Assembly: GCA_041678605.1 (NCBI GenBank)
Contig: JBAYNW010000006.1
Location: 1-64,000 of the forward strand
DNA length: 64,000 nt
Reading direction: 5' to 3'
Source: JBAYNW01 sp041678605
GTDB taxonomy: Bacteria; Cyanobacteriota; Vampirovibrionia; Gastranaerophilales; Gastranaerophilaceae
Shown: piece by piece, positions 43,149 to 51,409 of the stretch
Numbering within the stretch: position 1 is the stretch's first letter
How the letters are laid out: the number at the start of each line of letters is the position of its first letter
Position numbers and translations under genes: made by a program
The notes under the pieces: model-generated
The model's input: the letters and a program-made list of their open reading frames with translations, nothing else
The model's database searches: none
Told to the model about the DNA's origin: nothing

Positions 43149-46100
43149 TTACGCTAAAACTCTGTCAAGGCAAGCTTGCGGCGAATACTGCCATTCTCTG
43201 TAGGTTATCCGGTTAATCTTAAATCCTGAACGCTCCAGAATAGCCTGCTTTCTCATGTTTGGCATCAAAAGTCTTTTATTGTCCTCAACCCCGTCACATT
43301 CGATTGCAATTTTGTCATCAACAAGCAAATCAAGGCTAAATCCCGCAATCTCAACGCCTGCCTGAGCTTCACGCCCCAGGTCACGTATTGTCTGTGCAAC
43401 TTCTTTTTCAAAATTGTTTTTATAGAAATTTTCTTCAAGCTCTTTATTTTCAATCGCCTTTTGTTTTATTTCGTACTCCTGAACATAGTTCAGATAACTT
43501 CTAAAAAGCCCTTCGGGCAGTTCCCTCGGGTTCTTTGAGGTAAAGTTAATCATCTTAAATCTTGCACGGGTAATCGCAACATTAAACAAATTCGGTTTTT
43601 GCAAAAAAGTCAGGCTTTGCACAAAACTGTTATTCGCAAATGCCCATGACATTAGAATAATATCACGTTCATCGCCTTGAAACGTATGAGCGGTACCGAT
43701 TTCAATCCTGTGTTTTCTAATCATGTGTTCAGACAAAACCCTTGCAACAGAGGTCCTTAGCTGTTCAACCTGAGCCCTGAATGGCGAAATTATACCGATT
43801 GACACAGGATTGTCAGGGTTTTTTCTTTCATCCTCAATAATGATTTCCTGCAATTTGGCAACAACCGCCTCAACTTCGGGCAAATTTCTTGTCGCGTCGG
43901 AATCAACTTTGCCGTCAGGTACCTGAATAAGCTCTAAAACCTTTATTGCATCGGAATTCCGACGCATAATTCTTATTCTGTCACCGTAAAATTCCCGATT
44001 AGAAAAATTTATGACAGGCGGCAGGCTCCTGAAATGCTCGTCCAGCAAAACGGGATTCATTGAATAATAATTTGCCAAATCAAACATGGAATTTGTTCTG
44101 AAACGCCACATTAACTGGTACTTATCAGGTATGCCGTACTGGCTCAGAAAAGATTGTTCCTTTGCTTTTTCAAGGAAAGATAAATGAGGCAATTGCTTGT
44201 CATCACCCACTATCACGGCCTTTTTTGACCTGTAAAGTATAGGAAAACAGCTTGCGATATCGCATTGAGAGGCTTCGTCAATAATCGCAACGTCAAAAAG
44301 TCCAGGCTTCATTGGAAGCGAGCCTGAAATTGCGTAAGTCGTAACGCACCAGCAAGGAAAAGCTTCCATAAGCGGTCTGAAATCCTCGCCTTCAAGCAGA
44401 CGGTTTTGAAGGTTTTTTTTGCGTTCCACAAGCGATTTTGTATGAATAATAAGTCTTTGACGCTTAACCTGATCACGAAGCAGCCCTTTTAGAGCCTCTC
44501 TGCGTTTGCCCTTAAGAATATCTACCGCCAAATTGCGTTGTTTGCGTTTAAGCATGCGTATTTGTTCGGACATAACGTGCAGGTTGCCGAGTTTTTGGAT
44601 GTTTGATTCAATTATTCTCATCTCACATGCAAGCTTTGAAACTTCAAGTTCCTCTTTTAATCGGCCCAAATTTTCATAACTTTCGTCAAATTCACTCAAC
44701 TTCAAGATTTTTTTAAGTTTATTTTTGCTTGAATAATTTGCCAGAGAGGTGAAAAAGCCGGTTTTTTCAAGATTTTTTTCGATTGTATTAATCAATCCCG
44801 CAATCTGTTCTATCTCGGATTTTTTCAAAACTTCACGAATACCTGTTATGAATTGCATTTGGCCCAAAGCTTTTTCCTGCTCGGCTTTTTGAACTGATAT
44901 TTCCTGCCACTGCTGTTCAAGTTTAATTGTGGCTTCAGATTTATTTTCCAAATCTTTTATGGTGTTCAAAAGTTCTTTCATGTCCTTGACTTCTGCAAAA
45001 ATGGCGTTTTCGTACTCAGAGTCAAGGTCAACCTTATTCGAAAGCAAATCTTGAAGTTGGAAGCTTAACTGTTTTTGGTAATTTATCCGACCTGCCCGAA
45101 GTGCCAAAAATGGTGCTCCAAGTTCGTTTAACCGTTCAGACACAACATCAACGGCCTTATCCATGCGGGAAGCCACCAAAACCGTCTTCCCGTTAGCGAT
45201 TAAGTGAGATACCAAATTGACAATCGTTTGCGATTTTCCGGTTCCCGGAGGCCCGTAAACGGCGACAAATGTATTATTTTCAAGACTTTTTATAACATTT
45301 TCCTGTGAATCGCTCAGCGATAGAGGTGTAATTGCAGCAAAGTCTTTCAAATCCTTTGGCGGTCTGCCCGGATTGTCAGTGAGTTTTCCTTTCGTCTGTA
45401 AATATTCTTCATTGATTATATTCAGGGCGGTTTCTCTGTAAACCCCGCTTGGTTTTTCCGCAATCTGCATCAACTCGTGTAAAACCCCCGCCGTGACGGA
45501 AGGACGCTTCGTCAGAATTATTGAACACTGGTTCGTCAGTGTTATTTTGTCAAGTTTTACAGCTGTTTTAACCGTGTTTTCTTCTATAATTTCATCAAAA
45601 TTTTCAGAATCGATTATTTCTGTATCTTCTTTATAAAAATCTTTTGAAATATTTTCCTCATCAACGTCCTCGGAGTGGTCAATTTTTATCTCAATGTCAG
45701 GAATAATTGATTTTAGGGTAGTTAAAAAGATTTCCAAATTCTCTTCTGTTATGGGAAGTTCGGGTACAACATCCAAAAGCCCGTCCAAGAGCTGCTCAAC
45801 CTCGTCCTCGTCGTCGTTTTTCTTCATCATGGCCGTTAATGCACCGGTATTTAATGACAAAAATTCGTCCTGAAGCATGCAGTTAATATTAATTCCGTTT
45901 CTCTCCAGCCGGCATGGCATGTACAAAAGCGGTGTCAAAAACTCGTTGTCTTTCTTTTTCGAACTTTTCCCGACTAAAAATAAATACCCGTAAATCAAAT
46001 ATTTGTCCTTTTGGCTCAATTCGCTTTGTATCATAAGTTCCGTAAGTTTACTGTCAGCACCGTCAAGCCGCAAATATTCTCCGAAATTATGAAAAAGCTG

Positions 46101-46268
46101 TTCCTCTTCTTTCAGAAAAATCCATTTGTTGTCTTTGTCTTGCTTAAGATTTCTGAAAGTCGCACTCTTTACCTCTTCACGAACACAATCGTGAAGATAT
46201 TGGCAGAGTTTTTTTATAAAACTGTTGTTAAATGCCGAATTTAACGCTCTTGTTGCCTCTTGTAACAT
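43149..46268 (-). CDS. Superfamily 1 (Upf1-like) helicase with C-terminal endonuclease-like domain
   Basis: A 1039-residue protein. Walker A is YGPPGTGKSQT around 338-348, Walker B DVAIIDEASQCD, motif III-like GDDKQLPHLS, and late motifs IEIGTAHTFQGDERDI and NVAITRARF, typical of AAA_11/AAA_12 helicases. A long helical insert lies at ~430-620. The last ~90 residues (FSLDLLVDDKIAIECDG..) resemble the Vsr/DUF559 nuclease fold. Such fusions occur in repair and in anti-phage defence; no partner genes are adjacent. AGGTG lies upstream of the start. Confidence 0.85.
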   Translation of the reverse strand: MLQEATRALNSAFNNSFIKKLCQYLHDCVREEVKSATFRNLKQDKDNKWIFLKEEEQLFHNFGEYLRLDGADSKLTELMIQSELSQKDKYLIYGYLFLVGKSSKKKDNEFLTPLLYMPCRLERNGININCMLQDEFLSLNTGALTAMMKKNDDEDEVEQLLDGLLDVVPELPITEENLEIFLTTLKSIIPDIEIKIDHSEDVDEENISKDFYKEDTEIIDSENFDEIIEENTVKTAVKLDKITLTNQCSIILTKRPSVTAGVLHELMQIAEKPSGVYRETALNIINEEYLQTKGKLTDNPGRPPKDLKDFAAITPLSLSDSQENVIKSLENNTFVAVYGPPGTGKSQTIVNLVSHLIANGKTVLVASRMDKAVDVVSERLNELGAPFLALRAGRINYQKQLSFQLQDLLSNKVDLDSEYENAIFAEVKDMKELLNTIKDLENKSEATIKLEQQWQEISVQKAEQEKALGQMQFITGIREVLKKSEIEQIAGLINTIEKNLEKTGFFTSLANYSSKNKLKKILKLSEFDESYENLGRLKEELEVSKLACEMRIIESNIQKLGNLHVMSEQIRMLKRKQRNLAVDILKGKRREALKGLLRDQVKRQRLIIHTKSLVERKKNLQNRLLEGEDFRPLMEAFPCWCVTTYAISGSLPMKPGLFDVAIIDEASQCDIASCFPILYRSKKAVIVGDDKQLPHLSFLEKAKEQSFLSQYGIPDKYQLMWRFRTNSMFDLANYYSMNPVLLDEHFRSLPPVINFSNREFYGDRIRIMRRNSDAIKVLELIQVPDGKVDSDATRNLPEVEAVVAKLQEIIIEDERKNPDNPVSIGIISPFRAQVEQLRTSVARVLSEHMIRKHRIEIGTAHTFQGDERDIILMSWAFANNSFVQSLTFLQKPNLFNVAITRARFKMINFTSKNPRELPEGLFRSYLNYVQEYEIKQKAIENKELEENFYKNNFEKEVAQTIRDLGREAQAGVEIAGFSLDLLVDDKIAIECDGVEDNKRLLMPNMRKQAILERSGFKINRITYREWQYSPQACLDRVLA

Positions 46269-46310
46269 ATAATTACACCTACTTTTCTGATTTCTAACTT
46301 ACCGTTTTAA

Positions 46311-46373
46311 GTTGAATGGTCGAATGGTTGAACGGTTTTTAAAGTAAACCTTTCGACTTTTCGACCTTTGAAC
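46311..46373. repeat. Word repeat W fragment overlapping the cca promoter
   Basis: GTTGAATGGTCGAATGG and TTTCGACTTTTCGACC words, the same as around 20110 and 21110. Its last bases (TTTGAAC) provide the -35 box of the cca promoter. Confidence 0.65.
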
Positions 46374-46395
46374 TTATTTTATTTTACGCTAAAAT
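46368..46395 (+). promoter_or_regulatory. Promoter placing +1 at the cca start codon
   Basis: TTGAAC (46368-46373, from a W repeat), 16 bases, TAAAAT (46390-46395), then seven bases to the ATG at 46403. No Shine-Dalgarno sequence is visible. Confidence 0.55.
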
Positions 46396-46402
46396 AATAG
46401 CT

Positions 46403-47671
46403 ATGAACATCATTAATATATATGAGAATAATTATTATTTTAACGCTGATTATAAGGCGATTTTTGAGATTTGCTCAAAAATCGCCCAAAAAAATTCTTA
46501 CAAGATATATTTAATCGGCGGGCTTGTAAGAGATATACTTTTAAGCACCAATGCTAATGCGGACAAGATTGCTTCGGTGGATAATACTTATCAAAGCCGA
46601 TACTCTATGCCTCGCAATGACGCAGATATTGATATTAGTGTTGAAGGCGACGCCATTGAATTTGCAAAGGTTTTGGAGCAAGAGGTCAATGCAAAAATCT
46701 TGAGTGTCCACAAAAAATTTGGCACCGCAAAAGTTGAAATTCAGGAAAAAAAAATCGATTTCGCCTCAACGAGAAGCGAGACCTATCCTAAAAAAGGACA
46801 TTTGCCCCATGCCGAGATTGGCTGTTCGCTTGAAAAAGACGTATTGAGGAGAGATTTTACGGTTAACTCGCTTGCCGTTTCGCTTAATCAGGACAGCTTT
46901 GCGGATTTAATCGACTATGTCGGCGGGCTTGAGGATTTAAGGTCAAAAAAAATAAGGGTTTTGCACAAAAAAAGCTTTATTGACGATCCCACAAGAATAA
47001 TCAGGGGGTTAAAATACTCAACGCGTCTTGGTTTTGAACTTGAAGAAGAAACTCTTGAATTACAAAACAATTACTTAAAGAATATTAATTATGATATGGG
47101 CAAAAAGAGGATTAAACAGGAGATTAAAAAGACTTTTAACGACTGCGGGGAAGGGACTTTTGACAAGTTTATCGAACAGGGAATTTACAAATTAATTACA
47201 AAAACCAAGATTAAAAAGCCTAAAATTAATTTTGAAAATCTTATCCGGAAGTACAAACCAAAACACCCATGGCTTGTGCATTTTGGCACTATTGTGATAA
47301 ATGAAAATCTTGAAAAATTTGAGCTTACAAAATCAGAAAAAAATATTATTTTAGATGCAAAAAATCTTATTAAAAGTACTTTTTCCGATGATTTTGATAT
47401 ATATAAGGCTTTTTGTGGCAAAAAGACCGAAACGCTTTTGATTTTGGCCATTCAGGGTAAAGAAAAACAAGTTTTGCATTATCTGGATAATTTACAGAAA
47501 ATCAAGTTACGCATAAACGGGGACGACCTTATAAAGCTTGGGTTTAAGCCATCCAAATCATTCGGTGAGGGTCTTGATTATGTGCTGGGAGAAAAACTCA
47601 AAAATCCAAACTTAAAAAAGTCCGAGGAACTCGAACTTTTTAAAAAATTTTATACGCAATGGGCTGTCTAA
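46403..47671 (+). CDS. cca: CCA-adding tRNA nucleotidyltransferase (class II) with an in-frame repeat insertion
   Basis: A 422-residue enzyme of the family that adds or repairs tRNA CCA ends; the related poly(A) polymerase is an alternative. The head domain has IGGLVRDILL (38-47), the catalytic DIDISVEGDAIEF (75-87), the neck motif RRDFTVNSLAVSL and DDPTRIIRGLKYSTRLGF. The catalytic aspartates normally follow GGxVRD within about ten residues. Here ~28 residues intervene, of which ~54-74 are encoded by a half P repeat (46563-46622). The residues required for activity remain. Confidence 0.9.
   Translation: MNIINIYENNYYFNADYKAIFEICSKIAQKNSYKIYLIGGLVRDILLSTNANADKIASVDNTYQSRYSMPRNDADIDISVEGDAIEFAKVLEQEVNAKILSVHKKFGTAKVEIQEKKIDFASTRSETYPKKGHLPHAEIGCSLEKDVLRRDFTVNSLAVSLNQDSFADLIDYVGGLEDLRSKKIRVLHKKSFIDDPTRIIRGLKYSTRLGFELEEETLELQNNYLKNINYDMGKKRIKQEIKKTFNDCGEGTFDKFIEQGIYKLITKTKIKKPKINFENLIRKYKPKHPWLVHFGTIVINENLEKFELTKSEKNIILDAKNLIKSTFSDDFDIYKAFCGKKTETLLILAIQGKEKQVLHYLDNLQKIKLRINGDDLIKLGFKPSKSFGEGLDYVLGEKLKNPNLKKSEELELFKKFYTQWAV
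46563..46622. repeat. Half P repeat inside the cca coding sequence
   Basis: GATTGCTTCGGTGGATAATA and the end CCTCGCAATGACG match positions ~64-119 of P copy 1. The reading frame stays open and encodes about 20 extra residues between the GGLVRD and DIDIS motifs. Confidence 0.85.
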
Positions 47672-47676
47672 ACTTG

Positions 47677-49623
47677 CTACCCTTTAACAAAAGCTCTTGC
47701 GGCTTTTTCGGCTTTATCTGCTTTGTCCATCGCAACATTGACTTCCGGAATATCTTTATCAAACTGATCTTTATCACTTCCCGGTTTAACCTTTATTCCA
47801 TCTGAACTCGGAACGTACGTTCTGACAGGTTCAGAAGGCGTTAAGACAGCTCTTTGAGCCGGCGGGTTTGCTTTGTACATACCAACCAGACTTTCCCGTT
47901 TTAAAGGAGCAGTTTGGTTATTATATGAGTTGTTGGAAGCATGGGCTGCTATTGCCGGTCCGCCCTGTTGAACAGGCTTAATCGCAGGTTGGGGCTGCAC
48001 TGCCGGCTGAACTTGACCCGGTTTTTGCTCTTTTTTAGCTTCTTCCTTGCCATCATCAAGTACTGATACTGTAGGTCTTCCGAATACTAAGTGTGAGCCT
48101 TTTGCGAAGAATTTTGCGAAGAACGGTGCAAATGCAAGCATAAAGAGTAACATTCTTACAGGATAAGCGGAGAAGTCCCTTGCTTTGAATTGAATTTTCT
48201 TCATTACTTCTGTGAATTTGTTTGCATCTTTTGCCACAAAAGGTTTTGCGAATTCGTTTCCTGTCATATAAACTTTGTCAAAGAACCATTTCAAAGGTCT
48301 GTGAATGATGTTTTTTAAGAACTTACCTACTTTAACAAGAGGCTTATCTGTTTTTTTAATTCTTGTTTTTCCTTTTTTCATTCGAGCAAGAACTTTTGTC
48401 CGCATTGTATAATCTTTTTTAGTAATTTCGCGAGCATCAACTCTTTCGTTAAGATTTTTGAGCATTGTTCTATAATTTTCGACGCTGCCTACACCTTTTT
48501 CTTCCATTCCAATATATCTCAAGCCGCCGAAAGCGTGCATTGTCTTAGTTGCAATCGGAATTGTCATGTAAAAACCAATGTTATAAAGCATGTTTTCGGC
48601 GAATGTTTTGCGTTTTTCGCCGTGACCTTTAGGAGCTTTGATTGTTCTGTTAATAGCGTCGGCAATGAACCATGCACCCATAACAGCTGCAATAATTGCA
48701 CCGCCGCCTGCTGCACCGGAACCTGCGTTGGTCAAGCCTTCAATTACTTGAAGAAGTAATCTCGATAAGCCTTTTTTGGAGGCTCTGATTTTGTTCGCGT
48801 ATTCGTCAAAGTGAACAGTTCTTGCAAATATTTTTCTGACCACTTTCGAATTAGAGAATATGTCGGTTAAATAAACAGGAGTACCTTTTTTGAACCAGTT
48901 CCCTTTGTTGAAATACTTAGACCAAGGGATGGCCCCGCCGTGTTCCATTTTGACCGCGGCTTCAGTTCCCATTTTATTGCAAATTTCTTCGATTTTTTCT
49001 ACATATTTATATGCGTTTTGAACGATATCTTTATATGCTTTAACTACTACATCATCAGATTCAACTGCCATTTCAGGCAATAGTTTTCTGACCTTATCAA
49101 TTTCTGTTCCGTTCTTTGAATATGTTTCAAATAATTGAACAGCAGAGGTCGCAATATCAGCACTTATACCTTTCATTTGCGTCAATGCCATTTTGTTTTC
49201 AGGCATGGCCGGTGTATGAACAAATGCTTTTAAGATTTGGTTTTTTCGTACAACCCATTTATCAAGGAAGTTAATAGTATTTTTTGCACCCTTTTTAATC
49301 CCTTGAGAGATTTTGTTATCAAATATTTTCCATTTGCTTGCTTTTGTGCCGAAATTGTCCAGCCTGCCAAGCATTGTTTTGTCGTACTCCCCACGGCATG
49401 AATCGCCAAATCTATTCATGCCTACGTAAGCTGCGGCGGCCGTTGGAATGAACACCCCTGCGTAAATCATAGGATTTGTTTGCTCAGTCATTTTTGAAAC
49501 GGGGTTATCGTTGATACCTTCTTTGATTTTTTGCGTATCAATATTCTGCAGCGAAGGAGTGTTGGCACCCGTTAACGACTGCGAATATTTCGGATTAATA
49601 TTTTGATTAATTGGATAACTCAT
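47677..49623 (-). CDS. Large hypothetical membrane protein
   Basis: A 648-residue protein without a recognised family. It has hydrophobic segments near 55 (MIYAGVFIPTAAAAYVGM), ~315 (GAIIAAVMGAWFIADAI), ~350 (MLYNIGFYMTIPIATKTM) and ~500 (YPVRMLLFMLAFAPFFAKFF). A Pro/Gln-rich tail lies at ~530-590, and the end is acidic and helical. The ATG at 49623 is preferred (AGGAAAAG upstream). The longer frame from 49659 would cross a promoter-like element. It carries GTCAAT-N18-TTTATATA upstream, shared with the EF-hand and HD-GYP genes. Probably a lineage-specific envelope protein. Confidence 0.8.
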   Translation of the reverse strand: MSYPINQNINPKYSQSLTGANTPSLQNIDTQKIKEGINDNPVSKMTEQTNPMIYAGVFIPTAAAAYVGMNRFGDSCRGEYDKTMLGRLDNFGTKASKWKIFDNKISQGIKKGAKNTINFLDKWVVRKNQILKAFVHTPAMPENKMALTQMKGISADIATSAVQLFETYSKNGTEIDKVRKLLPEMAVESDDVVVKAYKDIVQNAYKYVEKIEEICNKMGTEAAVKMEHGGAIPWSKYFNKGNWFKKGTPVYLTDIFSNSKVVRKIFARTVHFDEYANKIRASKKGLSRLLLQVIEGLTNAGSGAAGGGAIIAAVMGAWFIADAINRTIKAPKGHGEKRKTFAENMLYNIGFYMTIPIATKTMHAFGGLRYIGMEEKGVGSVENYRTMLKNLNERVDAREITKKDYTMRTKVLARMKKGKTRIKKTDKPLVKVGKFLKNIIHRPLKWFFDKVYMTGNEFAKPFVAKDANKFTEVMKKIQFKARDFSAYPVRMLLFMLAFAPFFAKFFAKGSHLVFGRPTVSVLDDGKEEAKKEQKPGQVQPAVQPQPAIKPVQQGGPAIAAHASNNSYNNQTAPLKRESLVGMYKANPPAQRAVLTPSEPVRTYVPSSDGIKVKPGSDKDQFDKDIPEVNVAMDKADKAEKAARAFVKG

Positions 49624-49646
49624 AGATACACTTTTCCTACCTTGTA

Positions 49647-49678
49647 TATATAAAAACAATTGTACTTAAAAAATTGAC
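49647..49678 (-). promoter_or_regulatory. Bipartite promoter-like element (GTCAAT-N18-TTTATATA)
   Basis: Minus strand: GTCAAT (49673-49678), 18 bases, TTTATATA (49647-49654), followed by TACAAGG. The 19-base block CTTGTATATATAAAAACAA on the plus strand closely matches the ones at 15.91 and 63.12 kb. Confidence 0.55.
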
Positions 49679-49798
49679 CTGAACTTTAATCTTTGTTACA
49701 AAATGCGTGTAAACAAATGTAACGATTTTAGCAAAATTTGAAATTTAGATATAAGTATATACTTTATATATATGTAAGTATATGACGAGGTAAAAAAG

Positions 49799-49963
49799 AT
49801 GGCAATCAAAGGATTAAATAAAATTGATGACAACCTTACTAAGATTTACGAAAATCAAGTTACCACAAGCACATCAAGCGAATGGGTCGACAAAACAGAC
49901 ATTTTGATTGCACAAATGAATTTTATAGCTTTGAACAATAAAAGTTTTTTAAATTTAAAATAA
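49799..49963 (+). CDS. Small 54-residue hypothetical protein
   Basis: A short gene that is easily missed. It starts MAIKGLNKIDDNLTKIYENQ, has a Thr/Ser cluster (VTTSTSSEWVDKTD) and ends with a hydrophobic then asparagine-rich LIAQMNFIALNNKSF segment. GACGAGG lies eight bases before the ATG, and a TTTATATATATGTAAG element lies ~20 bases further up. It is followed after 47 bases by a strong terminator, so it is a discrete transcription unit. No family is recognised. Confidence 0.72.
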   Translation: MAIKGLNKIDDNLTKIYENQVTTSTSSEWVDKTDILIAQMNFIALNNKSFLNLK

Positions 49964-50010
49964 ACAACCCCCCTACAACCCCTACCCTTTAAGTTTTTAC
50001 AGAAACGAGT

Positions 50011-50038
50011 GCCTGAATTAAGATTCAGGCTTTTTTTT
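50011..50038 (+). terminator. Rho-independent terminator
   Basis: GCCTGAA (50011-50017) pairs with TTCAGGC (50024-50030) around a six-base loop and is followed by eight T. It ends the small gene at 49799-49963. Confidence 0.88.
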
Positions 50039-50115
50039 ATGCACAAGCCACATATGAGATAAATTTCATTTAATCAATTGATGTGAATTTGAAAAAACAA
50101 TATAAAATTGAAATT

Positions 50116-50505
50116 ATGGATTACGATATTTTATTAAAAAAAGCCAAAGAAGCCTCAAAAAATGCCCATGCAGCATACTCCAATTTTCCTGTTGGAGCCT
50201 GTGTTTTGGCTGAAAGCGGCAAAATTTATGCCGGCTGTAATGTTGAAAACGCAAGTTACGGACTGACAATTTGTGCCGAAAGAAACGCCATATCAAACGC
50301 TATTGCAAACGGCGAAAAATCCATCTCGGCCATTGCAATATATTCGCCGAACATGGAAAATTGTTTGCCATGCGGTGCTTGCAGACAGGTAATTTTTGAA
50401 TTCCAAAAGGACCAAGAAGTTGAAGTAATAACACAAATTAAAGAAGGGTACAAGGTTTGTAAAATTAATGAGCTTTTGCCCGGTGGATTCAAATTACTGA
50501 AATAA
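50116..50505 (+). CDS. cdd: Cytidine deaminase
   Basis: A 129-residue zinc enzyme deaminating cytidine and deoxycytidine for pyrimidine salvage. It has SNFPVGACV (22-30), the active-site C53-A-E55 in LTICAERNAI, and zinc ligands C86 and C89 in PCGACRQ. The ATG at 50116 fits the family's usual length. It has no ribosome site and TAAAAT seven bases upstream, suggesting a leaderless or near-leaderless mRNA. The longer in-frame TTG start at 50083 is unlikely. Confidence 0.92.
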   Translation: MDYDILLKKAKEASKNAHAAYSNFPVGACVLAESGKIYAGCNVENASYGLTICAERNAISNAIANGEKSISAIAIYSPNMENCLPCGACRQVIFEFQKDQEVEVITQIKEGYKVCKINELLPGGFKLLK

Positions 50506-50582
50506 ATTTTTTAGCCGGAGTAAATCACTTGTATTTTATAGAACTTATCATAAAAAAATTTACCCAAAAGAAGGAAAAGCCG

Positions 50583-50753
50583 ATGTATAATCCTCTCGCC
50601 AAGGGCGAAATGCAGGATTATGAAGCTTGCGAGCACACGTTTATGCCGGTTGACAGCACAAACGAAACCCTATCATGCACAAAATGCGGGCTTCTTGCTA
50701 AAAAAAACGAACTAAAAAATAAGAACTTCTTTATAAGGGATGACTCAGATTAA
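50583..50753 (+). CDS. Small putative zinc-ribbon protein
   Basis: A 56-residue protein with EACEHTFMPVDSTNETLSCTKCGLL. The Cys/His pair followed by CxxC about 17 residues later could hold one zinc ion. The ATG at 50583 with AAGGAAAAG is preferred over an upstream TTG at 50529. It follows cdd by 77 bases on the same strand, and its stop overlaps the convergent gene's stop by four bases. Function unknown. Confidence 0.6.
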   Translation: MYNPLAKGEMQDYEACEHTFMPVDSTNETLSCTKCGLLAKKNELKNKNFFIRDDSD

Positions 50754-50950
50754 TTTTGTCCTGTGCCATTACCTCCGACACCGCCGCCGCCGCAGTTATG
50801 ACCGGTACAGATGCCACCTGTTTCCACAACGTTTGACATATTAACCAGATCTCTTTTCTGGTTATTGTATATCGTAAACACTGCAACCGTAACGACGACA
50901 ACAAGACCTGCCAGAAGTGATATTTCCAGAATGTTTTGAGCTTTGTGCAT
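50750..50950 (-). CDS. Small Flp/type IVb pilin-like protein
   Basis: A 66-residue protein with a short leader (MHKA), then QNILEISLLAGLVVVVTVAVFTIY. If cleaved after Ala4, glutamate falls at mature position 5 before a long hydrophobic helix, as in Flp-type prepilins. The tail is unusual: ICTGHNCGGGGVGGNGTGQN, with two cysteines and a glycine run. AAGGAG lies upstream of the ATG. No tad/cpa genes are in the window. A small single-pass membrane protein is the alternative. Confidence 0.65.
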   Translation of the reverse strand: MHKAQNILEISLLAGLVVVVTVAVFTIYNNQKRDLVNMSNVVETGGICTGHNCGGGGVGGNGTGQN

Positions 50951-51072
50951 GATTTTCTCCTTAATTTATAACTCAATAAGTATAATACCATTTTTTTGTG
51001 CGTTTATAACATAAAATAAAATAAATTTTACAAAAAGAGACCCCATAAAACTACCCAATTCTCAAATCTCAA

Positions 51073-51210
51073 GTCATTGCGAGACATTGATTATCGGCCC
51101 TGACAAAGGGAATCCACCGAAGCAATCTATCCTATGGGCGTACATTGGCAAGATTGCCTCGAAATGCAAACCTTTTTGTGTGTCTACAAGTCTCACGTCT
51201 CGCAATGACG
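51073..51210. repeat. Dispersed palindromic repeat P, copy 3
   Basis: The ends GTCATTGCGAG and CTCGCAATGACG are inverted. Its interior TTATCGGCCCTGACAAAGGG, then AATCCACCGAAGCAATC, is the reverse complement of copy 1. It lies in a 459-base gap (50951-51409) with no gene; the rest of that gap holds only the promoter below. Confidence 0.85.
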
Positions 51211-51374
51211 TGACCTGCAGCAATTTTTTTGACCCTATATCCTATTTCTGAAATTTTAATACTGCTAGTATCTAATTATCTTAATATTTCATGCTTTTTC
51301 TGAAGAACTGACTCTATTATTGGACAATTTCAAGTTTTTTAGGTTAATCTTTCTTAAAGATAACCCTCCGGCTA

Positions 51375-51403
51375 TTAACAAACCCGAATAAATTTGGTAG
51401 AAT
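51375..51403 (+). promoter_or_regulatory. Promoter placing +1 on the acyltransferase start codon
   Basis: TTAACA (51375-51380), 17 bases, TAGAAT (51398-51403), then six bases to the ATG at 51410. No Shine-Dalgarno sequence is present. Confidence 0.6.
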
Positions 51404-51409
51404 GGTTTT

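Noticed and set aside
49624..49659. Upstream start for the 648-residue membrane protein
   Set aside because: It would translate the TTTATATA promoter-like block; the ATG at 49623 has a proper ribosome site.
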